Shown: in pieces, positions 7,479-17,585 of the stretch
Layout of the letters: each line of letters begins with the position of its first letter
Position numbering within the stretch: position 1 is the first letter of the stretch
Assembly (NCBI GenBank): GCA_016717165.1
Contig: JADKGA010000002.1
Span: 558,001 to 622,000, forward strand
Length of the DNA stretch: 64,000 nucleotides
Reading direction: 5' to 3'
Origin: Candidatus Lutibacillus vidarii
GTDB lineage: Bacteria > Actinomycetota > Actinomycetes > Actinomycetales > Dermatophilaceae
Translations under genes and position numbers: made by a program
Notes under the pieces: generated by a model
Database searches by the model: none
What the model was told of the DNA's origin: nothing
Seen by the model: only the letters and a program-made list of their open reading frames with translations

Positions 7479-8396
7479 TCAGGTCGAGACGGTGGTGAAG
7501 CGCTCGTTGATCTCGCGGGCGTGGTAGAAGATGCCCTTCGCGAGCTGGTCCGGGGTCCACTTGCTGATCGGCCGGTCGCGGTAGGCCGGGTAGCCACCTG
7601 CGAAGACCTCGTTGCGGTTGCCCGAGGGGTCGAAGAAGTAGATCGTCTGCCCGCGGGTGATGCCGTGACGGGTGGGGCCGATGTCGATCGGCACGTCGTC
7701 CATCGCCATGAGGTCCGCGGCGCGGCCGACCTCGTTCCAGTCGCCGAGCTTGAAGGCGAAGTGGTGCAGCTTGGACTGCGGGCCCTCGAGGACGGCGATC
7801 TGGTGGATCTGGTTGTTGCAGGTCAGCCACGACGCGATGAAGTGGGCGTCGCTGTCGTCGAGGGTCGTCTGGGCCCGCTCGGTGGGGTAGAAGTCGAAGA
7901 CGTTGACGAACATGTTCTCCATGAGCCGGACGTCCTCGGCGAGGATCAGCGCGTGGTCGAGGGCGGGGACGCCGACGCCGACGAGGTGCCGCGGGAAGGC
8001 GTCCGGGTTGTGGAAGCCGACCTCGGTGCCGACCATCGTCGCCTCGTGGTAGACCTCGAAGACGTGCTCGGACGGGGACGTGAAGCGCACCCCGTCACCG
8101 ATCTCGGGGTTGTCGCCCTTGCTCATCCGCTCGACGGTGAGGCCGAAGTCGCGGGCCTTCTTCTCGATCGTGTCGAGGTCCTCGGAGTACTCGACCTTGA
8201 AGCCGAACTTGATGACGCCGACGCCGCCCTCTTCGATGACGACGGAGTGGTGGTCCCACTCGTCCCAGCCCTTGTAGTAGACCTTGCCCGGCTCGCTCAA
8301 GGTCTCGTAGAGGCCGACCGTGTTCGCGTAGTGGTTCTTCGCCTCCTCGAGGTCGGTTACCCGCGCGTGCACGTAGCCCATGCGCATTACGGCCAT
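7479..8396 (-). CDS. dmpB: Catechol 2,3-dioxygenase (extradiol, DmpB/XylE type)
   Basis: A 305-aa type I extradiol dioxygenase (XylE 307 aa) that opens catechol next to the diol to give 2-hydroxymuconic semialdehyde. The two-module vicinal-oxygen-chelate fold is complete. Fe(II) ligands can be placed at His148 (ALDHAL), His212 (LHHFAF) and Glu263 (NRNEVFAGGYPAY), with spacings close to XylE His153/His214/Glu265. The start MAVMRMGYVHARV is only four bases after the ferredoxin stop, whose end supplies the ribosome site (GGAGTAA). The gene follows the hydroxylase logic: phenol to catechol to ring cleavage in one operon. Confidence 0.95.
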   Translation of the reverse strand: MAVMRMGYVHARVTDLEEAKNHYANTVGLYETLSEPGKVYYKGWDEWDHHSVVIEEGGVGVIKFGFKVEYSEDLDTIEKKARDFGLTVERMSKGDNPEIGDGVRFTSPSEHVFEVYHEATMVGTEVGFHNPDAFPRHLVGVGVPALDHALILAEDVRLMENMFVNVFDFYPTERAQTTLDDSDAHFIASWLTCNNQIHQIAVLEGPQSKLHHFAFKLGDWNEVGRAADLMAMDDVPIDIGPTRHGITRGQTIYFFDPSGNRNEVFAGGYPAYRDRPISKWTPDQLAKGIFYHAREINERFTTVST

Positions 8397-8400
8397 GTTG

Positions 8401-8769
8401 TTACTCCTTCGTCGTCGTGCCGGATGCCAGTGCGGCTTTCTTGCCCGCCGCCTGGTTGAGGGAGCGGAGCAGGGGGTTGATGAGGCGCAACTCGTCGTCG
8501 CGGAGCTCAATGGTGATATCGCCCTCCGGAACGGCCCGGCACGACAGGCAGATGCCCTGTGCCCGCTCCTCCTCGGGCAGGACCGAGTCGGCCACGATGC
8601 GGGAGTACGTGACATCCCCCGAGACGAGGTCGACCTTGCAGATGCCACAGCCACCGCGACGACAGCCGACGCGGTAGGCGTACCCGGCCGTGTAGAGCCC
8701 GTCGAGGACGGTCTCCCCACTGCGCAGGTAGATCGTCTCGCCGCCCGGGTGAACGGTGACCTGTGGCAT
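8401..8769 (-). CDS. dmpQ: [2Fe-2S] ferredoxin protecting/reactivating catechol 2,3-dioxygenase (XylT/DmpQ type)
   Basis: A 122-aa plant-type ferredoxin with cluster ligands Cys36, Cys41, Cys44 and probably Cys77 (CRRGGCGIC; CLSCRAVP). XylT/DmpQ proteins re-reduce the iron of catechol 2,3-dioxygenase after inactivation by substituted catechols, and the gene typically precedes the dioxygenase, as here. ATG 8767-8769 is preceded by GGAGGGTC. An in-frame extension upstream would run into the divergent ychF promoter and has no ferredoxin character. This is the first gene of the phenol operon; the promoter must lie in 8770-8875. Confidence 0.9.
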   Translation of the reverse strand: MPQVTVHPGGETIYLRSGETVLDGLYTAGYAYRVGCRRGGCGICKVDLVSGDVTYSRIVADSVLPEEERAQGICLSCRAVPEGDITIELRDDELRLINPLLRSLNQAAGKKAALASGTTTKE

Positions 8770-8826
8770 GACCCTCCTTCGGTCCTGGTGATGACTGTGC
8801 GCCCAGGAGGTGGCCGAGGGGAAGCC

Positions 8827-8845
8827 CGTTCCGCACGCGGGAACG
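8827..8845. promoter_or_regulatory. Operator-like palindrome CGTTCC-N7-GGAACG (copy 1), phenol operon promoter region
   Basis: A perfect 6+7+6 palindrome lies 58 bp upstream of the ferredoxin start, between the phenol operon and ychF. The same half-sites with the same 7-bp spacer occur at 6787-6805. A regulator bound here would lie just downstream of a possible minus-strand -10 (TCTACT, 8864-8859) and could block transcription. Which protein binds is unknown; one of the two IclR proteins is the obvious candidate. Confidence 0.6.
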
Positions 8846-8860
8846 TGTGCTGGGCGGCAG

Positions 8861-8866
8861 TAGACT
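8861..8866 (+). promoter_or_regulatory. -10 element of a leaderless ychF promoter
   Basis: TAGACT ends nine bases before the GTG start of ychF, leaving room for a transcription start at or next to the first codon and none for a ribosome site. No clear -35 is visible. Confidence 0.5.
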
Positions 8867-8875
8867 CTTGTCCTT

Positions 8876-9961
<1,086 letters not shown>

Positions 9962-9981
9962 CGCGTCGCGCGTCGAGAGCG

Positions 9982-10407
9982 TCAGTTGATGATCTCGGCG
10001 TTGTTGTCTTTCAACGCAGCCAGCCGAGCGCGCCACGTCTCGAGCGACTCAGGAGTCTGCCGGACCCACTCGTCGATCTCCTCGATGACGACCAGCGGTT
10101 CCGTCGTCCGGTAGGAGCGGGTGGGGTTCCCGGGGAACTTCCGGTCCGTGACATTCGGATCGTCGTGGAAGACGCCGGTCGGCGTGACCAGGTAGACATG
10201 CGGTTCGGATCCTTCAGGTCCGAGCATGGCGGCGATCTCGGCCGCGAGGCCGGCTCCGTCCTTCAACGCGGTGAAGTAGACGTGGTTCATGAGAGTCTCT
10301 GGCCGGTAGTTCGACGGCCAGCCCGCCGTGATGCGGTGCCCGGGCGAGAACGCAGCCCTCGTCCCGTGGAAGAAGGGGCCTTCCTCGGCTACCGACGAAC
10401 CAGCCAT
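9982..10407 (-). CDS. arr: Rifampin ADP-ribosyltransferase
   Basis: A 141-aa Arr enzyme (M. smegmatis Arr is 142 aa) that inactivates rifamycins by NAD-dependent ADP-ribosylation of the C23 hydroxyl. Visible signatures are FFHGT with His14, Tyr44 in NHVYFTAL, and DDPNVTDRKFPGNPTRSYR with Asp82, corresponding to the His-Tyr-Asp set of the family. ATG 10405-10407 is chosen because FFHGT normally lies about a dozen residues from the start; no good ribosome site precedes it. Chromosomal arr genes are common in soil actinobacteria. It sits next to a toxin-antitoxin pair, a small accessory pocket between ychF and housekeeping genes. Confidence 0.93.
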   Translation of the reverse strand: MAGSSVAEEGPFFHGTRAAFSPGHRITAGWPSNYRPETLMNHVYFTALKDGAGLAAEIAAMLGPEGSEPHVYLVTPTGVFHDDPNVTDRKFPGNPTRSYRTTEPLVVIEEIDEWVRQTPESLETWRARLAALKDNNAEIIN

Positions 10408-10548
10408 CTCAGGAGTGTGCCATGGGATCGTGCCTTGCGCTGTCGCGCGATGAGTCCGTGCATGACGACTCTCCGGCTTGCCGAGCGACCACCGCCGCGA
10501 CGCGTCCGCCCGCCGCGCCAAGCCGCAACGGCGCTCAAAGGGTGTCGC

Positions 10549-10566
10549 GGTATCAATAATGATACC
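10549..10566. promoter_or_regulatory. Toxin-antitoxin operator palindrome
   Basis: GGTATCA-ATAA-TGATACC is a perfect 7-bp inverted repeat in an AT-rich island, 8 bp before the antitoxin start. Location and symmetry fit the operator through which the ribbon-helix-helix antitoxin represses its own operon; the AT-rich centre probably overlaps the -10. Confidence 0.65.
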
Positions 10567-10574
10567 ATGCTCAG

Positions 10575-10778
10575 GTGGCGATGACCTTGCGGCTGGATCC
10601 GGCGGAGACCGAGGCGTTGCGAGCGTGGGCCGAGCGCGAGTCCCGGTCGATGCAGGACGTGGCTCGCGAAGCGATCAGGGAGTACATCGAGCGGCACTCG
10701 CGGATGGCTCTGCTCGACTCGGTCCTGGATGCCGAGCTGCCGCGTTATGCCGAGGCGCTCGAGCGCCTGGGCCGTTGA
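10575..10778 (+). CDS. Ribbon-helix-helix antitoxin of a Doc-type TA pair
   Basis: A 67-aa protein (65 aa if ATG 10581 is used). The first 42 residues form an RHH/CopG-like DNA-binding unit: strand MTLRLDP, then helices AETEALRAWAERE and SMQDVAREAIREYIERH. The acidic/Leu-rich tail (LDSVLDAELPRYAEALERLG) would wrap the toxin. It precedes the toxin gene by 10 bp and has an 18-bp palindrome directly upstream, the standard arrangement for conditional cooperativity. The family assignment rests on pattern only; a phd-type fold is less likely because there is no phd N-terminal motif. Confidence 0.8.
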   Translation: MAMTLRLDPAETEALRAWAERESRSMQDVAREAIREYIERHSRMALLDSVLDAELPRYAEALERLGR

Positions 10779-10788
10779 GGCGTCACCA

Positions 10789-11169
10789 TTGCTCTATCTC
10801 ACCCTGGAGGAGCTGCTGCACGTCGCCGAGCGGGTCCTGCCCCAAGTCCTGGTCAGAGATATCGGCTTGCTCCATTCGGCGCTCGAAAGACCGCGAGCCA
10901 CGGCGTTCGGTCGGGACGCCTACCCCACGCTCGAGCTGAAGGCGGCCGCGCTCACCCACTCGCTCGTGCGCAACCATGCCTTGGTCGACGGGAACAAGCG
11001 GCTGGGGCTGGCGGCTCTGCTCGCCTTCCTCGGCATCAACGGGCGCCGACTCGACGCGACGAATGACGCGGCATACGGGCTCATCGTGTCGATCGCGACC
11101 GGAACGGCCGACGTCGACGCCATAGCCACCTGGGTCGCCGAGAACGCGGAGGAGCGCTTCACCGGGTAG
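10789..11169 (+). CDS. doc: Doc/Fic-family toxin (death on curing)
   Basis: A 126-aa Fic-fold protein of Doc size. The active-site motif is HALVDGNKRLG (His63, Asp67, Asn69, Lys70, Arg71), a variant of the HxFx(D/E)(A/G)NKR consensus; Doc uses it to phosphorylate and inactivate EF-Tu. The start is taken as TTG 10789-10791 because it yields the family N-terminus MLYLTLEELLHVAERVL; longer readings add sequence with no Doc character. It is co-transcribed with the RHH antitoxin. The missing Phe at the second motif position (Ala here) is a small departure from consensus. Confidence 0.88.
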   Translation: MLYLTLEELLHVAERVLPQVLVRDIGLLHSALERPRATAFGRDAYPTLELKAAALTHSLVRNHALVDGNKRLGLAALLAFLGINGRRLDATNDAAYGLIVSIATGTADVDAIATWVAENAEERFTG

Positions 11170-11208
11170 GCCTGTCCGAGTCGTGCCATGGCCCCGTAGG
11201 GTGCCGAC

Positions 11209-11721
11209 ATGGCTGCTCTCGTGCTCACGGTGATCGGCGACGACCGACCGGGACTGGTGTCCTCATTGGCCGCGGCGGTGGCCGAGCGGGGCGGCAGCTG
11301 GCAGCACAGCGAGATGGCCCGGCTCGCCGGCAAGTTCGCCGGCATCGTCCTCGTCGACGTCCCGGGCGAGCAGATCGAGGAGCTTCGGGCCGCGCTCGAC
11401 GGTCTCGGCGCACGCGATGGCCTCACCGTGACGATGACGGCGGTCGAGGCCGCGGATGCCGGGCCTGCCCGCGTCCTCACGCTGCACCTGATGGGCCAGG
11501 ACCGGCCCGGCATCGTCCAGCAGGTCTCCGCGGCCCTGGCCGAGCACGGCGTCAGCATCGAGGAGCTGCACACCAATACGCGGGAAGCGCCGATGAGCGG
11601 CGGGATGCTCTTCGAGGCCCGAGCGGTGCTCCGGGTGCCCGACGGGGTGGCCGCGGACGCGCTCCGCCCGGGCCTGGAGGACATCGCGCACGAGCTCATG
11701 GTCGACCTCGAGCTCAGCTGA
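11209..11721 (+). CDS. Tandem ACT-domain protein, GcvR-like
   Basis: A 170-aa protein made of two ACT domains: residues about 3-75 (LTVIGDDRPGLVSSLAAAVAE) and about 88-168 (LTLHLMGQDRPGIVQQVSAAL). The architecture is that of the glycine cleavage regulator GcvR and related amino-acid sensors, which bind ligands such as glycine between ACT domains; no DNA-binding domain is present. TAGGGT ends six bases before the ATG with no ribosome site, so the mRNA is probably leaderless. It is a single gene, convergent with the secreted hydrolase. Confidence 0.83.
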   Translation: MAALVLTVIGDDRPGLVSSLAAAVAERGGSWQHSEMARLAGKFAGIVLVDVPGEQIEELRAALDGLGARDGLTVTMTAVEAADAGPARVLTLHLMGQDRPGIVQQVSAALAEHGVSIEELHTNTREAPMSGGMLFEARAVLRVPDGVAADALRPGLEDIAHELMVDLELS

Positions 11722-11779
11722 CGGCTCCGGCCCAGACGGCTCCGGCCCAGCCGCAGGAGGTCCAGCACCGGTCAGCCGG

Positions 11780-13384
11780 TCAGCGCAGCACCTCGGCGAA
11801 GACCGTCCACCCCGTGCCCACCTGCACCGGCGCGCGGAAACCGCTGTGCCCCGTCCCCGGGTACACCCATGCGACTCCCGCGGCCGTGACGGCGAAGACG
11901 TCGCTGTACCCATCGCCTGAGACATCCCCGGGACTAACCACCCACCGCATCCCCGACCACCCCGTCCCCACCCGGACCCCGGCCGCCAGCGAGCCGTAGG
12001 GGGTCCCGGCATACAGGAGCAGGTCTCCGGTGGCCGTCCGCGCGAGGAGGTCGGGGTAGCCGTCTCCGGAGAAGTCGCCGGGGCAGAGGATCGCCGTCAT
12101 GCCGGACCACCCGGTTCCGATGCGGCGAGAGCTCGCCACCCCACCGGAGCCATCACCGAGGTAGAGCCACAGGGTGCCATCGGTCCGCCGGGTGATGAGG
12201 TCCGCGCGATGGTCCCCGGTGAAGTCGCCGGTGCCGAGGACAAGGTTGGCCGCCCACCCGCTGCCCAGCGAACGCCGGGTCCCCCAGGTCGACGGGGACG
12301 CGCGCGGCAGGAGGAAGGCGTTCCCTGCGGGGGAGAGCAGGACGAGGTCGGTCAGCCCGTTCCCGTCGACGTCTCCTGCCGTGGCCGCGATGGGGTATGT
12401 CGCGTGGGACACCCTGCCGATCGTCCCCAGCGAGCCCAAGGTGCCGGTCGACGTGGAGGCATACCCCAGCAGGTCGCCGCTGGGCAGCCAGCCCACCAGG
12501 TCGCCGCGGCGGTCGCCCGAGAGGTCGCGAGGCGCGGACGTGTCCGAGCCTGCGGTGAGCACCGACGCGAGGGCGGAGTTGATGATCGACGAGAGCGAGT
12601 TGAGCCGAGTCACGCCCGCGTCGTATGTCGTGTTGTTGATCGACATCATCGCCAGGACGTAGTGCTGCGACCCCGGTCCGACGACACGTCCGATGCTGTT
12701 GACCCGCCACAGTGGACCGTCGAAGGGCGCCCACCCGTTCTTGACCTGGGCGGTGGCCCCGCTGGGCACCTCGCCGACGCCCCAGTCCTGCGAGGAGGCA
12801 ACCTGCCCCATGAGCCCGAGGATGTAGCTGCGGTCGCTGCTCTGCAGGACCGACGTGCCGACGACCAGGTCACGCAAAAGCACGGTCTGGTCATAGGGCG
12901 TGGTCGTCGTGCGGCCCCACGTCGTACCGGCCTTGGTCGTCGTCATCCCAAGGAGGCGAGCCACCCGGATCAGCGTCGGCGACCCGCCGATGAAGGAGTA
13001 CAGCGTGCTCGCTGCGTCGTTGTCGCTGACCGTGATCATCGAGCGGGCCAGCGACTGTTGGGTCGAGGTGAGCCAGGTGCCCCGCTCCCGCTGCACCCGG
13101 ATCGCCGCGGCGAGGATGAGCACCTTGACGATGCTCGCCGTGTAGATCTGCGAGTCGGGGTTGTGCAGGTAGGTGGTCCCGTTGCGCAGGTCGACCAGCG
13201 CGATCCCCACCTCGCCGGTCCGCGCCCCCAGGGCCTTGAGGATCGCAGCGTCGAGGGTGGCTCCGGTGGTGGCCGCGGCAGGTTGGGCGGTCACCACCGG
13301 AGTGCCCAGCAGTATGGCGACAAGCATCATCGCCGCTGCGCCGACCGCCCAGCGGGGCGCTCGCTCGGTCGTGCTACCCCTCAC
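11780..13384 (-). CDS. Secreted serine hydrolase (beta-lactamase/DD-peptidase fold) with FG-GAP/VCBS repeats
   Basis: A 534-aa exported protein. A signal peptide (RW then AVGAAAMMLVAILL, cleavage near AQPAAA) leads to a penicillin-recognising serine hydrolase domain with SIVK (Ser84, Lys87), SDN (120-122) and KNG (215-217). I see no class A Glu166 equivalent, so it may be a peptidase-like enzyme rather than an antibiotic hydrolase. Residues about 265-530 hold repeated FG-GAP/VCBS units (DLSGDRRGDLVGW, DVDGNGLTDLVLL, DFTGDHRADLITR, DFSGDGYPDLLAR, DVSGDGYSDVFAV), a calcium-binding propeller-like module. GTG 13382-13384 is preferred because TAGGCT lies eight bases upstream; ATG 13408 is an alternative. 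Confidence 0.85.
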   Translation of the reverse strand: MRGSTTERAPRWAVGAAAMMLVAILLGTPVVTAQPAAATTGATLDAAILKALGARTGEVGIALVDLRNGTTYLHNPDSQIYTASIVKVLILAAAIRVQRERGTWLTSTQQSLARSMITVSDNDAASTLYSFIGGSPTLIRVARLLGMTTTKAGTTWGRTTTTPYDQTVLLRDLVVGTSVLQSSDRSYILGLMGQVASSQDWGVGEVPSGATAQVKNGWAPFDGPLWRVNSIGRVVGPGSQHYVLAMMSINNTTYDAGVTRLNSLSSIINSALASVLTAGSDTSAPRDLSGDRRGDLVGWLPSGDLLGYASTSTGTLGSLGTIGRVSHATYPIAATAGDVDGNGLTDLVLLSPAGNAFLLPRASPSTWGTRRSLGSGWAANLVLGTGDFTGDHRADLITRRTDGTLWLYLGDGSGGVASSRRIGTGWSGMTAILCPGDFSGDGYPDLLARTATGDLLLYAGTPYGSLAAGVRVGTGWSGMRWVVSPGDVSGDGYSDVFAVTAAGVAWVYPGTGHSGFRAPVQVGTGWTVFAEVLR

Positions 13385-13456
13385 GGTTCGGAAGCCTAAC
13401 CGGGTCATCTTTCAGGTGCCCGTCGGCGCCGTTCGGTCGACGCAGCCGTCGTTCGG

Positions 13457-14779
13457 CTAGGCCTTGAGGGCCGACCGGACGGCTGTCTCGAGCTGGCCGG
13501 GTTGGCGCTCGGCGAGGGAGTAGCGGGCTCGGGTCATCGGTTTGGAGACCGAGAGGACGCGGGTGAGGTCGATCGGGGTGCCGGAGACGACGGCGTCGAC
13601 GTCCATGGCTTCGATGGTGGCTTCGAGGTCGCGGGTCTGGGCGTCGCCGTACCCCATGGCGGGGAGGATCCCGCGGGCGTTGGGGTACTTCGCGTAGGTC
13701 GCCGCGATCGAGCCGACAGCGTACGGGGTGGGGTCGACGATCTGGGCCACCCCGGCGGCGCGGGCACCGACCACTCCGGCACCGAAGGACATCGACCCGT
13801 GGGTCAGGGTCGGGCCGTCCTCGATGACGACGACCCGTTTGCCGGCGACGGCGGCGACATCGTCGACGGTGACCGGGGAGTCGGCCAGGACGATCCGGGC
13901 CTTCGGGTTCAACGCGGCCACGGACGCCTCGACCGCGGCGATATCCTCGGGCCGGGCCGAGTCACACTTGTTGATGACCACGACATCGGCCATCCGCACG
14001 TTGGCCTCACCGGGGTGGTAGGTCACCTCGTGGCCCGGGCGCAGCGGGTCGGCCAGGACGATGTGCAGGTCCGGTCGGTAGAACGGCAGGTCGTTGTTCC
14101 CGCCGTCCCACAAGATGACGTCGGCTTCCTTCTCGGCCTCGCGCAGGATCGCCTCGTAGTCGACCCCGGCGTAGATGACGAAGCCCTGGTCGATGTGCGG
14201 CTCGTACTCCTCGCGTTCCTCGATGGTGCACTCGTGCCGGTCCAGGTCCTGGTAGGACGCGAAGCGTTGCACGGCCTGCTTGGCCAGGTCGCCATAGGGC
14301 ATCGGGTGGCGCACCGAGACGACCTTCTTGCCCATCGACTTGAGGATGTCCACGACATACCGCGAGGTCTGTGACTTCCCCACCCCGGTGCGGACCGCGC
14401 AGATCGCGATGACCGGCTTGGTCGACCTCACCATCGTGTGCGCAGCCGAGTGCAGGACGAAGTCCGCGCCCGCGGCGATGCACTGCGAGGCCAGGTGCAT
14501 GACCCGCTCGTGGGTGACATCGGAGTACGCGAAGGCAGCGACATCGACCGACTCCCGGGTGACCAGCTCGGTCAGCTCGGCCTCGTCAACGATCGGGATA
14601 CCGTCCGGATAGAGCGACCCCGCGAGCACGGCCGGATACGCCCGCCCCGCGATATCCGGGATCTGCGTCGCCGTGAACGCCACCACCCGGTACGCCGGGT
14701 TATCCCGGTACAGCACGTTGAAGTCGTGGAAGTCGCGGCCGGCAGCGCCGAGAATGACAACCTTCTGGGGACTGGTCAT
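13457..14779 (-). CDS. Cyclic 2,3-diphosphoglycerate synthetase-like P-loop GTPase
   Basis: A 440-aa protein with an N-terminal Rossmann-like domain (VVILGAAGRDFHDFN), a Walker A loop ICAVRTGVGKSQTSR (about residues 126-140) and a VVINKCD base-specificity motif. The domain order matches archaeal cyclic 2,3-diphosphoglycerate synthetase; bacterial homologues of similar length are widespread but I know of no proven role for them. ATG 14777-14779 is preceded by TTGGAG. The gene stands alone, divergent from a lipoprotein gene. No solute-synthesis partner (2-phosphoglycerate kinase) is visible, so the enzyme name should be treated as a family label. Confidence 0.8.
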   Translation of the reverse strand: MTSPQKVVILGAAGRDFHDFNVLYRDNPAYRVVAFTATQIPDIAGRAYPAVLAGSLYPDGIPIVDEAELTELVTRESVDVAAFAYSDVTHERVMHLASQCIAAGADFVLHSAAHTMVRSTKPVIAICAVRTGVGKSQTSRYVVDILKSMGKKVVSVRHPMPYGDLAKQAVQRFASYQDLDRHECTIEEREEYEPHIDQGFVIYAGVDYEAILREAEKEADVILWDGGNNDLPFYRPDLHIVLADPLRPGHEVTYHPGEANVRMADVVVINKCDSARPEDIAAVEASVAALNPKARIVLADSPVTVDDVAAVAGKRVVVIEDGPTLTHGSMSFGAGVVGARAAGVAQIVDPTPYAVGSIAATYAKYPNARGILPAMGYGDAQTRDLEATIEAMDVDAVVSGTPIDLTRVLSVSKPMTRARYSLAERQPGQLETAVRSALKA

Positions 14780-14931
14780 GGGACCCACTCCAAGCGGCTG
14801 CGGTCGACCGACGTGACCGACACACCCTGCCGTGGGTAGTCCTGGCTGCGGGACCCGCCTGGTGACGATGGTATGCCGTCCGCGCTCCGCCGCGGCGGGC
14901 CCTCCGGCCCGGGGTGTGTCAGGATGCCGCG

Positions 14932-15618
14932 GTGGGTATGTCGCACCTGTCACCGGCCCGGTGGGCCGCCGCGGTCCTGGTCCTGCTCGTGGCCGGGTGC
15001 AGCGGCGGGACCCCGCTGCCCGACGTGACGATCACCGTGACCGGGACCCCCGGGGCGGCCTCGGCGAGCACCGCGGGGCAACCGACCACGGCCAGGGCCA
15101 TGGCGACCCTGCCGCCGGTGACGACAGCGACGATCGCGCCGGACGAGCTGCCGGAGGGCTCCTACACCTTCCTCATGCCGAGCAAGCGGATCGGCTGCCG
15201 GATGTCACTGCCCGGAGGCGGTGCCGGGGTCGATGCCGCGGAGCCGGTGGTTCGCTGCGACCTGCTCAACGGGTCGTGGACCGTTGCCGCGCCAGCCGCG
15301 GGCTGCGACGGCCTTGGGTGGGGCGGCGGACCCGGCGACGGCCGCTCCGTCGGGCTCGCCGGCGCCCCGGGGCGCCCGAAGGTCCTCTGCGTCTCGGACT
15401 CGGTCATCTCCACCACCGCGCCGGTCCTCGACTACGGGACGGGCGTGCGGGTCGGTGCGGCGAGCTGCGAGAGCCGGACGACCGGCGTCCGCTGCATCGT
15501 CGACGGCGGGGGCGCCTTCGACCTGGCCCGCGAGGCCCTCGTCATGGCTTGCGCGCCCGACGCCGGGGGGACCCGGCTGGTCGTCGCCACTGCGGCCGAC
15601 CCGTGCGCCGTGGGCTGA
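14932..15618 (+). CDS. Putative lipoprotein of unknown function
   Basis: A 228-aa exported protein. The start GTG 14932 follows CAGGAT by six bases (leaderless pattern); ATG 14938 is the alternative. The N-terminus has a hydrophobic run ending in the lipobox LVAGC, then a Thr/Ala/Pro-rich linker, then a Cys-containing domain (IGCRM, VVRCDLL, AAGCDGLGW, VLCVSDS, SCES, VRCIVDG). The many single Cys residues suggest disulfides outside the membrane. I do not recognise the family; it resembles small actinobacterial surface lipoproteins in layout only. Confidence 0.75.
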   Translation: MGMSHLSPARWAAAVLVLLVAGCSGGTPLPDVTITVTGTPGAASASTAGQPTTARAMATLPPVTTATIAPDELPEGSYTFLMPSKRIGCRMSLPGGGAGVDAAEPVVRCDLLNGSWTVAAPAAGCDGLGWGGGPGDGRSVGLAGAPGRPKVLCVSDSVISTTAPVLDYGTGVRVGAASCESRTTGVRCIVDGGGAFDLAREALVMACAPDAGGTRLVVATAADPCAVG

Positions 15619-15674
15619 CCGCGGCCTCCTCGCCAATGGTCGGCGCAGCCCGCCGGTCCTGAGAGAATGGGCGA

Positions 15675-17581
<1,907 letters not shown>

Positions 17582-17585
<4 letters not shown>

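Noticed and set aside
1702..8769. Recent horizontal transfer of the phenol operon
   Set aside because: GC richness, codon style and the GTATGCCG word are the same as in neighbouring housekeeping genes, and no transposase, integrase or flanking repeat is visible. Older transfer cann't be excluded.
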